Positions 1-5,750 of a stretch of 6,847 nucleotides of DNA are shown piece by piece. Numbering within the stretch: position 1 is the first letter of the stretch; each line of letters begins with the position of its first letter. A program made the translations under genes and the position numbers. The notes beneath the pieces are model-generated. The model saw nothing but the letters and a program-made list of their open reading frames with translations, was not told the DNA's origin and made no database searches. The DNA is from DATEPR01 sp036279295 (GTDB lineage Bacteria > Actinomycetota > Actinomycetes > Mycobacteriales > Pseudonocardiaceae), in the NCBI GenBank assembly GCA_036279295.1, contig DASUJK010000020.1:1-6847 (forward strand). The letters run 5' to 3'.

Positions 1-708
1 GTCATCGTCGGTGGCGCTGCCCGGCCGATTGGCCGGGCGGTCGCTCTGACCACCGCGTTCGCCCTGCTGCGGCCGGTCGGTCCTGGTGCGCTCGCCGCGA
101 TCCGCACGATCGCCGCGGTCGTTGTTGTTGGACCGCTCCGCGTTGTTGGACCGCTCGGCGGTGCGCTCGGCCTGGGCCTGCTCGCGACGGTCGCCCTGGG
201 CGTCGTCGCGACCCTCGCCGCCGTCACGCTGGCCGCCCTCCGGGCTACCGGCCGGACGGGACGCGGCACGACGACGCCGGTTGCGGGACGGCGCACCGTC
301 TTCGCCGTCCTTGGTGCCGTCCCGGGTGTCCTTGGTCTCGCGGTTCTCGCGCGGCTCCTGCCGGGTTGGCTCGGTGGCCGGCGGCGCGGCGGTGGTCGCC
401 TTTGCCGTCGCCACGGGAAGTTCGGTCTGGTCGCTGGCTGCCGGGGCAGTGCGCCCGTTGGCACGGCCGGAGGTACCCGCCTGCCGCTCCTTGATGGCGG
501 CGATCAGGTCCCCCTTGCGCATACCCGCGGTACCACGAAGCCCCAACTCGCTGGCGAGCTCACGCAGCTCAGCGAGCACCATGCCGGACAGTCCGGCACG
601 CTTGCGCGGCGCCGCACCATTGGTACCGGCGCGCGTCTGCAAACCAGAGGATTCCGCAGTCGGGGCGGCAGAAGCCGCGTCGCTGCTCAGCAGATCGGTG
701 TTGCTCAC
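1..708 (-). CDS. rho: Transcription termination factor Rho, N-terminal part (3' end outside window)
   Basis: Rho is a hexameric RNA-dependent ATPase and helicase that ends transcription. Only the first 236 codons are here, read from a GTG start at 708 with no stop down to base 1. After a short polar lead, residues about 39-76 form a Rho_N (SAP-like) helical domain (GMVLAELRELASELG, then GMRKGDLIAAIKERQ). This closely resembles the start of Streptomyces and M. tuberculosis Rho. Residues about 77-236 are low-complexity and probably disordered: Ala/Thr/Pro-rich first, then Arg, Asp, Gly, Glu and Asn-rich (NRRRR near 142-147, SNNN near 193-196, RGDRADRGER near 198-207). Such an insertion is typical of high-GC Gram-positive Rho and is absent from E. 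coli Rho. The CSD-like RNA-binding domain and the ATPase core must lie beyond the window edge. The GTG start is chosen for its ribosome binding site (714-721) and for the family-like start MSNTDLL. Identity rests on Rho_N and the position after thrB. Confidence 0.93.
   Translation of the reverse strand, partial: MSNTDLLSSDAASAAPTAESSGLQTRAGTNGAAPRKRAGLSGMVLAELRELASELGLRGTAGMRKGDLIAAIKERQAGTSGRANGRTAPAASDQTELPVATAKATTAAPPATEPTRQEPRENRETKDTRDGTKDGEDGAPSRNRRRRAASRPAGSPEGGQRDGGEGRDDAQGDRREQAQAERTAERSNNAERSNNNDRGDRADRGERTRTDRPQQGERGGQSDRPANRPGSATDDD
124..159. repeat. Tandem 18-bp repeat, two copies, inside rho
   Basis: Bases 124-141 and 142-159 are two head-to-tail copies of an 18-bp unit, differing at one base (139 C against 157 G). 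On the coding strand they encode AERSNN twice in a row, in the Asn/Arg-rich disordered part of Rho. The unit is a multiple of three, so copy-number change would keep the frame. It looks like a recent in-frame duplication in a tolerant linker. Confidence 0.7.
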
Positions 709-713
709 ACATG

Positions 714-721
714 TCCTTCCT
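714..721 (-). promoter_or_regulatory. Ribosome binding site of rho
   Basis: The coding strand reads AGGAAGGA, then five bases (CATGT), then the GTG start of rho at 708-706. This purine-rich Shine-Dalgarno site decides the start. The ATG at 712-710 is out of frame with the Rho_N domain, and the GTG at 710-708 is followed at once by TGA. Confidence 0.7.
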
Positions 722-776
722 GACCGGTGCCACGCCTCCTACGTGGACCAGCGGACTTGCCGGCCGACGGAACGCG

Positions 777-806
777 GACCGACAATTCGCCCAGTGCGGG
801 CCGGTC
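777..806 (-). other. Predicted RNA hairpin in the rho leader (proximal)
   Basis: On the rho strand GACCG (806-802) can pair with CGGTC (781-777). Directly inside, GCCC (801-798) can pair with GGGC (792-789) around a 5-nt loop, with a 7-nt bulge on the 3' side. There is no following U-run, so it is not a classical intrinsic terminator. Found by eye; in 70% GC DNA such stems also occur by chance. Confidence 0.3.
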
Positions 807-859
807 TGATCGGGTTCGTCTCCTGTACACGAAAAGACCACCAGCAATGAACTGCTCGG

Positions 860-886
860 TCACCACAGCCATCGGGTACCCGCCAA
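860..886 (-). other. Possible mini leader peptide (8 aa, two Trp codons) upstream of rho
   Basis: GGAGG at 897-893 is followed by six bases and a TTG at 886, opening an 8-codon frame that reads MAGTRWLW and stops with TGA at 862-860. The spacing suits a ribosome binding site, and two Trp codons flank a Leu just before the stop. This is only a candidate: it is very short, starts with the weak codon TTG, and a frame this size is easily found by chance. It lies between the two predicted leader hairpins. Confidence 0.2.
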
Positions 887-933
887 TGCCGACCTCCGCC
901 GTTTCGCGGGGCCACCTTTCAGCAGGAGAGCGA

Positions 934-970
934 CCCAGGGCCTGCATCTACCGCTTACATTGCACCTGGG
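934..970 (-). other. Predicted RNA hairpin in the rho leader (distal)
   Basis: On the rho strand CCCAGG (970-965) pairs with CCTGGG (939-934). The self-complementary TGCA at 964-961 pairs with TGCA at 946-943, leaving a 3-nt bulge (942-940) and a 14-nt loop (960-947). The loop itself holds ATGTAA, an immediate start-stop. The stem lies about 35 nt from the predicted transcript start. Supported only by visual base pairing. Confidence 0.35.
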
Positions 971-1013
971 AGCTGCACCGGCGTCCGTGCGCGCGGTGAC
1001 TGATCTGGCTTTG

Positions 1014-1042
1014 AGCGTAGACGCAGCCGTCCATGCGTGCAA
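1014..1042 (-). promoter_or_regulatory. Predicted vegetative (SigA/HrdB-type) promoter of rho
   Basis: On the minus strand TTGCAC (1042-1037) is followed by exactly 17 bases and TACGCT (1019-1014). Both hexamers match actinobacterial housekeeping promoters well (TTGACA-like, and TANNNT with the common TAG/TAC start), and the spacing is ideal. Transcription would start near 1006-1008. It sits just downstream of the thrB stop, as expected for an independent rho transcript. Read-through from the thrB operon is not excluded. Confidence 0.5.
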
Positions 1043-1074
1043 CAACCGGCCCGGCGTGCCGCAATCGTGGTGAC

Positions 1075-1099
1075 GAGCGCCGTTCCCGATGCCGCGCTC
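1075..1099 (-). terminator. Weak terminator-like hairpin at the thrB stop
   Basis: GAGCGC (1099-1094), which overlaps the thrB TGA, can pair with GCGCTC (1080-1075) around a 13-nt loop. The stem is only 6 bp and no U-run follows, so it is at best a weak terminator or an mRNA 3'-end stabiliser. It falls between the last operon gene and the predicted rho promoter, which is where a terminator would be expected. Confidence 0.22.
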
Positions 1100-1985
1100 A
1101 GCCGAGCCGTTCGACTCGGACACCGATTCGGTCAATATCCAGCGACAGCACGGAAAAACCGCCGGTGTCCACCGTGTCCGGCAGCTTTCCGTCAACTGTC
1201 AGCGCGAGCACGGATGGCCCAGCGCCGGACACCGTCGCCGCCACGCCTTCGGCACGCAACGCGGCCACCAGTTGGGAGGTCGCAGGCCAGGCGGGTGCCC
1301 GGTAGGGCTCGTGCAGGCGGTCCTGACTGGCGGCCAGCAGCAGTGCGGGCGCCCTCGTGATGGCGTGCACGGCGAGCGCCGAACGCCCGGCCACGAAGGC
1401 GGCGTCGACGTGTGGCACGTGCTCCGGCAGCAGCCCCCTGGTGATCTTGGTGGCCGACTCCTCGGCCGGCACCAGTAGGACGGGCCGCAGGTCAGGGTGT
1501 GGTTCGAGCCGCACGGCGCGGTAGTGCACGCCCTCCTGCCACGCGATGACGAGGCCACCGAGCAGGCTAGCGGCCGCGTTGTCGGCGTGCCCCTCGAAGT
1601 CGGCGGCGACCTGGAGCGCGGACTCGTCCACCGGCTGGCCGGCCAGCGCGTAGGCCGCAGCGACACCCGCCACCACGGCCGCCGCCGACGAGCCGAGACC
1701 CCGCGCGTGGGGCACGGCGTTGTCACAGTTCAGCACCAGTCCTGGCGGATGGAAGTCGAGTTGGTCACATGCCGCCCGCAGCGCGCACACGACCAGGTGG
1801 GTTTCGTCAGTCGGCACGGTGTCCGCACCCTGGCCGACGGCTCGCACCACGAGACCTTCGTCAGCCAGCCGCACCTCGACGGTGTCGTACAGCGCCAGCG
1901 CGAGGCCCAGCGCGTCGAACCCGGGACCGAGATTCGCCGACGACGCGGGCACGCGCACTCGAACGCCGACCGGCGGCCTCGTCAC
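1098..1985 (-). CDS. thrB: Homoserine kinase
   Basis: ThrB phosphorylates homoserine with ATP to O-phospho-L-homoserine, the substrate of ThrC, in the cytoplasm. The 295-residue protein has normal family length and the GHMP-kinase motifs. These are an N-terminal VPASSANLGPGFD (about 12-24) that shapes the substrate site, the phosphate-binding loop PHARGLGSSAA (about 92-102), the motif EGHADNAAAS (about 131-140), and a C-terminal glycine-rich VSGAGPSVLAL (about 252-262). One oddity is EGHADN: the usual family sequence, including M. tuberculosis ThrB, is EGHPDN. The start is GTG at 1985, four bases inside thrC (GTGA overlap). Its own ribosome binding site is weak (GGAA only), so translation probably depends on coupling to thrC. 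The same frame is open upstream to 3044, but that part is out of frame with and overlaps thrC, so it is not coding. Last gene of the operon. Confidence 0.96.
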   Translation of the reverse strand: MTRPPVGVRVRVPASSANLGPGFDALGLALALYDTVEVRLADEGLVVRAVGQGADTVPTDETHLVVCALRAACDQLDFHPPGLVLNCDNAVPHARGLGSSAAAVVAGVAAAYALAGQPVDESALQVAADFEGHADNAAASLLGGLVIAWQEGVHYRAVRLEPHPDLRPVLLVPAEESATKITRGLLPEHVPHVDAAFVAGRSALAVHAITRAPALLLAASQDRLHEPYRAPAWPATSQLVAALRAEGVAATVSGAGPSVLALTVDGKLPDTVDTGGFSVLSLDIDRIGVRVERLG

Positions 1986-3034
1986 GACAGTTCCAACGCC
2001 GTGGCCACGGCCTGCGGGTCGACGGCCAGCGGCTCGATCGCCACCCGGCCCTCCAACGCGGCGCCCGGGTCCTTCAGGCCGTGGCCGGTCACGGTGCACA
2101 CGACCAGCGAACCGGCCGGCAGCCTGCCGTCCTTCGCCGTCATCAGCAGGCCTGCGACGCTGGCCGCGGACGCGGGCTCGACGAACACGCCCTCCTGGGC
2201 GGCCAGCAGGCGGTAGGCGTGCAGGATCTGCTCGTCGGTGACGGCGTCGAACAGGCCGTCGGACTCGTCCCGGGCGGCCACCGCCGCCGTCCAGGACGCC
2301 GGATTGCCGATGCGGATCGCCGTCGCGATCGTCTCCGGATACGGCACGGGCCTGCCGTGCACCAGCGGGGCGGCGCCGGTCGCCTGGAAACCGAACATCC
2401 GGGGCGTGGCGGAAGTCACTCCGTCGGCGGCGTACTCGCGGTAGCCCTTCCAGTAGGCGGTGATGTTGCCGGCGTTGCCGACCGGCAGCACGTGCACGTC
2501 CGGCGCCCGGCCCAGCGTGTCGCAGATCTCGAACGCGGCCGTCTTCTGACCCTCGATGCGCACCGGGTTCACCGAGTTGACCAGCGTGATCGGGTACTGC
2601 GCCGCCGTCTTGCGGGCAAGTTCCAGACAGTCGTCGAAGTTGCCGTCCACCTGCAGGATCCGGGCGCCGTAGACCACCGCCTGGGCCAGCTTGCCCAGCG
2701 CGATCTTGCCGCTGGGCACCAGCACGGCACTGGTCATCCCGGCCCGCGCCGCATAGGCCGCCGTCGACGCCGACGTGTTGCCGGTGGACGCGCAGATGAC
2801 CGCCCGGGCGCCGGCCGCCAGCGCACACGTCACGGCGACCGTCAGGCCCCGGTCCTTGAACGAGCCCGTCGGATTCGAGCCCTCCACCTTCAGCAGCACA
2901 CGGCAACCGGTCAGTTCGGACAGCCGGGGCGCGGCGAGCAGCGGGGTGCCGCCCTCGTGCAGGGTGACGATCTCGGCGCCGTCGGGCACCGCGACCCGAT
3001 CCCGGTAGGCCTCGATGACACCTGGCCAACTCAT
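1982..3034 (-). CDS. thrC: Threonine synthase
   Basis: ThrC is a PLP enzyme that converts O-phosphohomoserine and water to L-threonine and phosphate. At 350 residues it belongs to the short (fold-type II, Mycobacterium/Bacillus-like) group, not the longer E. coli/yeast form. The PLP lysine is K60 in NPTGSFKDRG. The substrate-contacting STGNTSAS follows at about 83-90. The PLP-phosphate loop VGNAGN is at about 185-190, and TVTGHGLKDP at about 314-323 lines the cofactor ring site. The ATG start at 3034 overlaps the hom stop (ATGA), and GGAAGG lies nine bases upstream at 3049-3044. Its product competes with the lysine branch encoded two genes upstream in the same operon. No truncation or missing catalytic residue was seen. 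Confidence 0.97.
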   Translation of the reverse strand: MSWPGVIEAYRDRVAVPDGAEIVTLHEGGTPLLAAPRLSELTGCRVLLKVEGSNPTGSFKDRGLTVAVTCALAAGARAVICASTGNTSASTAAYAARAGMTSAVLVPSGKIALGKLAQAVVYGARILQVDGNFDDCLELARKTAAQYPITLVNSVNPVRIEGQKTAAFEICDTLGRAPDVHVLPVGNAGNITAYWKGYREYAADGVTSATPRMFGFQATGAAPLVHGRPVPYPETIATAIRIGNPASWTAAVAARDESDGLFDAVTDEQILHAYRLLAAQEGVFVEPASAASVAGLLMTAKDGRLPAGSLVVCTVTGHGLKDPGAALEGRVAIEPLAVDPQAVATALELS

Positions 3035-4326
3035 GGCTGTTCACCTTCCACCCGCATGACGCTGACCACGTTCCGCACGACCGGCAGGCCCGCGATCTTG
3101 TCGACGGTGGACCGCAGGGCGGCGTCCGGCGCCGCGTGCGTGACGATCACCAGGCTGGCGTCCACCGCCCTGCCCTCCTGCCGGACCGCCGCGATGCTCA
3201 CGTCGTGCTCCGCGAACACGGCCGCGACCTGCGCCAACACCCCGGCGCGGTCGGCGACGTCCAGGCTGATGTGGTACCGCGTCGGCGTCTGGCCCATCGG
3301 CCGCACCGCGAGCGCCGCGTACGCCGACTCCCGGGAGCCCCGGCCACCGGCGATCTGGTTGCGTGCCACGGCGACCAGATCACCGAGCACCGCACTCGCC
3401 GTCGGCGCGCCGCCTGCGCCCTGGCCGTAGAACATCAGCTGTCCGGCCGCGTCCGCCTCGACGAACACGGCGTTGAACGCGCCGTTCACGCCGGCCAGCG
3501 GGTGCGACCGCGGAATCATCGCAGGATGCACGCGCACCACGACCGTCTCGGTGCCGCCCGCCTCGGTCACCCGTTCACACAGCGCGAGCAGTTTCACCGT
3601 GCGGCCCAGGATCTTCGCGGCCGCGATGTCGGCCGCGGTGACCGCCGCGATGCCCTCGCGGTGCACGTCGGCGGCGGTGACCCTGGTGTGGAACGCCAGC
3701 GACGCCAGGATCGCGGCCTTCGCCGCCGCGTCGAACCCGTCCACGTCGGCGGTCGGGTCGGCCTCGGCGTAACCCAGCCTGCTGGCCTCGTCCAGCGTCT
3801 CCGAGTAACCGGCGCCGGTGGAGTCCATCGCGGACAGGATGAAGTTCGTGGTGCCGTTCACGATGCCGGTCACCCTGGTGATCCGGTCCCCGGCCAACGA
3901 CTCCCGCAGCGGCCTCAGCAGCGGGATCGCGCCGGCCACCGCGGCCTCGAAGTACAGGTCGGCGCCGCTGGCGTCGGCGGCGGCGAACAGTTCCGCGCCG
4001 TACTCGGCCAGCAGCGCCTTGTTCGCCGTGACCACCGACTTGCCGGCACGCAGCGCGGCCAGCAGCAGTGTGCGCGCGGGCTCGATGCCGCCGATCACCT
4101 CGACGACCACGTCCGCGTCCCCGGCGACCAGCGCCGCGCTGTCCGTGGTCAGCAGACCGGCCAACTCGGGGTGCTTGTTCGGCCTGCGCACGGAGACACC
4201 GATCAACTCCAGCGGCGCGCCGACCCTGGCCGTCAGGTCGTCGGCCTGGTCGCGCAGCAGACGCACCACCTGCGAGCCGACCGTGCCGCAGCCAAGGAGC
4301 GCGACCCGGATCGGTTTGCCATTCAC
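3031..4326 (-). CDS. hom: Homoserine dehydrogenase
   Basis: Hom reduces L-aspartate-4-semialdehyde to L-homoserine with NAD(P)H, the committed step toward threonine, methionine and isoleucine. The 431-residue protein is a stand-alone enzyme, not fused to aspartokinase. It has an N-terminal Rossmann motif GCGTVG (12-17), VTANKALLAE (about 99-108), and the family signature GIVNGTTNFIL (about 154-164). The catalytic region AEADPTADVDGFDAAAK (about 187-203) has conserved acidic residues and Lys203. A C-terminal ACT domain starts near residue 352 (ISLDVADRAGVLAQVAAVF). The ACT domain is the usual site of threonine feedback inhibition in Gram-positive Hom, so allosteric control is likely (inference). 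The GTG start at 4326 overlaps the lysA stop as GTGA and has a strong ribosome binding site; the ATG four bases later is out of frame. In mycobacteria the same gene is called thrA. Confidence 0.97.
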   Translation of the reverse strand: MNGKPIRVALLGCGTVGSQVVRLLRDQADDLTARVGAPLELIGVSVRRPNKHPELAGLLTTDSAALVAGDADVVVEVIGGIEPARTLLLAALRAGKSVVTANKALLAEYGAELFAAADASGADLYFEAAVAGAIPLLRPLRESLAGDRITRVTGIVNGTTNFILSAMDSTGAGYSETLDEASRLGYAEADPTADVDGFDAAAKAAILASLAFHTRVTAADVHREGIAAVTAADIAAAKILGRTVKLLALCERVTEAGGTETVVVRVHPAMIPRSHPLAGVNGAFNAVFVEADAAGQLMFYGQGAGGAPTASAVLGDLVAVARNQIAGGRGSRESAYAALAVRPMGQTPTRYHISLDVADRAGVLAQVAAVFAEHDVSIAAVRQEGRAVDASLVIVTHAAPDAALRSTVDKIAGLPVVRNVVSVMRVEGEQP

Positions 4327-5750
4327 AGCGCTGCCTCCAGCCGGAACAGATCCTGCTCGGTCTCCCTGCGCAGCAGCACCCTGGCCACGCCGTCCCGCAC
4401 GGCGACCACGGCCGGTCGGGGCAGTCGGTTGTAGCCGTTGGCCATGGCGTAGCAGTAGGCACCGGTGGCCGCGACGGCGATCAGGTCACCGGGCGCGATG
4501 TCCCCGGGCAGCCAGCAGTCCCGGACGACGACATCGCCGCTCTCACAGTGCTTGCCGACCACCCGGCACAGCACGGCGTCCACGTCCGGCTCGGCGGGGC
4601 GGGACACCAGGCGGCAGTCGTACAGCGCGTCGTACAGCGCGGTCCGGATGTTGTCGCTCATCCCGCCGTCCACGCTGACGTAGCGCCGGGACGCGCCGTG
4701 GCCGAGTTGGACGTCCTTGAGCGTGCCCACCTCGTAGACGGTGACCGTGCCCGGCCCTGCGATGGCACGGCCCGGCTCGACGACCACCCGTGGCCTTGGC
4801 AGGCCCGCCGCGTCGGCCTCCCTGGCCACGATGGCCAGCAGCTGCGCGGCCAGTTCGGCCACCGGCGGCGGGTCGTCGTCGGACGTGTACGCGATGCCGA
4901 GCCCGCCGCCGAGGTCGACGGTGTCCACGGTGTGCAACGCGTCGCCGTGCTCGTCGCGCAGCGCGGCCAGCAGGCCGATCACCCGGTGGGCTGCGACCTC
5001 GAAGCCGTCCGGGTCGTAGATCTGCGACCCGATGTGGCTGTGCAGGCCGACCAGCCGCAGGCCCTCGCACTTGAGCACCCTGCGCACGGCCTCGGTCGCG
5101 TCGCCGGACGCCACCGAGAAGCCGAACTTCTGGTCCTCGTGCGCCGTCGCGATGAACTCGTGGGTGTGCGCCTCGACACCGACGGTGGCCCGGACGAGCA
5201 CCGCCTGGGTGATGCCGCGCTTCCTGGTCAGCGCGTCCAGCCGGGTGATCTCGAAGAACGAGTCGAGCACGACCGTGCCCACCCCGGCCTCGACGGCGGC
5301 GACCAGCTCGTCGGTGGACTTGTTGTTGCCGTGGAACGTGATCCGCTCCACCGGGAAACCGGCGCGCAACGCGATGGCCAGTTCGCCGCCGCTGCACACG
5401 TCCAGCCCGAGTCCTTCCTCGGCGACCCAGCGGGCCACCTGGACGGACAGGAACGCCTTGGACGCGTAGTGCACCAGCGCCGGATCGCCGAACGCGGCCG
5501 CGTACTCGGCGCACCGAGCACGGAAATCTGCCTCGTCCACCACGAACAGCGGTGTGCCGTACTGCTCGGCCAGCTCGCGCACGTCCACGCCGGCCAGGCT
5601 GAGTACACCGTCGTCACGCCTGGCCGCATTGCGCGGCCAGACGCCGGTCGGCAGGTCGTCGAGATCGTCCGATGTGGATGGCTTCGGTCCAGCGGTGTTG
5701 TTGGGCAGCAACACATCCGCGTGCCGGGGACCGGCGGGATGTGCGCGCAT
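4323..5750 (-). CDS. lysA: Diaminopimelate decarboxylase
   Basis: LysA decarboxylates meso-2,6-diaminopimelate to L-lysine using PLP. It is a 475-residue fold-type III (alanine racemase-like) enzyme. The N-terminal TIM barrel carries the PLP lysine K98 (HYASKAFLS), GNNKSTDEL (about 141-149), HSHIGSQ (237-243) and the glycine loop GGGLG (281-285). EPGRAIAGPG follows at about 325-334. The C-terminal beta domain holds CESGD (402-406), with the cysteine that reaches the partner subunit's active site, and the ATGAYC motif near 428-433. The ATG start at 5750 shares its A with the argS TGA stop and has GGAG eight bases upstream (5762-5759). The first ~35 residues (MRAHPAGPRHADV, then a Ser/Asp-rich linker) precede the core and match the start I recall for Streptomyces LysA, which supports this long start. 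The argS-lysA pairing is known from mycobacteria and corynebacteria. Confidence 0.97.
   Translation of the reverse strand: MRAHPAGPRHADVLLPNNTAGPKPSTSDDLDDLPTGVWPRNAARRDDGVLSLAGVDVRELAEQYGTPLFVVDEADFRARCAEYAAAFGDPALVHYASKAFLSVQVARWVAEEGLGLDVCSGGELAIALRAGFPVERITFHGNNKSTDELVAAVEAGVGTVVLDSFFEITRLDALTRKRGITQAVLVRATVGVEAHTHEFIATAHEDQKFGFSVASGDATEAVRRVLKCEGLRLVGLHSHIGSQIYDPDGFEVAAHRVIGLLAALRDEHGDALHTVDTVDLGGGLGIAYTSDDDPPPVAELAAQLLAIVAREADAAGLPRPRVVVEPGRAIAGPGTVTVYEVGTLKDVQLGHGASRRYVSVDGGMSDNIRTALYDALYDCRLVSRPAEPDVDAVLCRVVGKHCESGDVVVRDCWLPGDIAPGDLIAVAATGAYCYAMANGYNRLPRPAVVAVRDGVARVLLRRETEQDLFRLEAAL
4334..4338 (-). promoter_or_regulatory. Ribosome binding site of hom
   Basis: GGAGG on the minus strand lies seven bases before the GTG at 4326, inside the end of lysA. 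It supports GTG as the hom start and shows that hom has its own strong initiation site in addition to coupling with lysA. Confidence 0.65.

Larger units (their letters stand above)
709..1006 (-). promoter_or_regulatory. Long 5' leader of rho (about 300 nt)
   Basis: If transcription starts just downstream of the predicted -10 box at 1014-1019, the rho message has a leader of roughly 300 nt, unusually long for this region, where the other genes have no spacing. It contains two plausible hairpins (934-970 and 777-806), a start-stop AUG-UAA at 960-955, a nine-codon frame with a good ribosome binding site (886-860), and an open frame that ends on the rho start codon. E. coli rho is known to control its own expression by termination within its leader, so a regulatory role is reasonable. 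No specific mechanism or known riboswitch class is recognisable here. Codon third positions in the leader are far less GC-biased than in the neighbouring genes, so most of it is probably not protein-coding. Confidence 0.5.

Noticed and set aside
569..847. A minus-strand frame of 92 codons crossing the rho start, including ATG 712.
   Set aside because: It is out of frame with the Rho_N domain, and its translation shows no recognisable family. The GTG at 708 gives the correct Rho sequence.
86..850. A 254-codon plus-strand frame opposite rho and its leader.
   Set aside because: Ser/Arg/Ala low-complexity mirror of the disordered Rho coding sequence, with no domain and no supporting start site.
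873..882. Perfect 10-bp palindrome CGGGTACCCG in the rho leader.
   Set aside because: Short, with no symmetric flanks and no second copy in the leader. In GC-rich DNA this is weak evidence for an operator.
1986..3044. Upstream extension of the thrB frame across the whole of thrC.
   Set aside because: The added residues are Arg/Gly-rich and read out of frame through an intact thrC. ThrB homology starts only at the GTG at 1985.
1769..3430. A 553-codon open frame on the plus strand, antisense to thrC.
   Set aside because: Arg-rich shadow of thrC and the flanks of thrB and hom. No domain, no ribosome site, and the true genes account for the region.
3136..4434. A 432-codon open frame on the plus strand, antisense to hom.
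   Set aside because: Same type of composition-driven shadow opposite an intact homoserine dehydrogenase.
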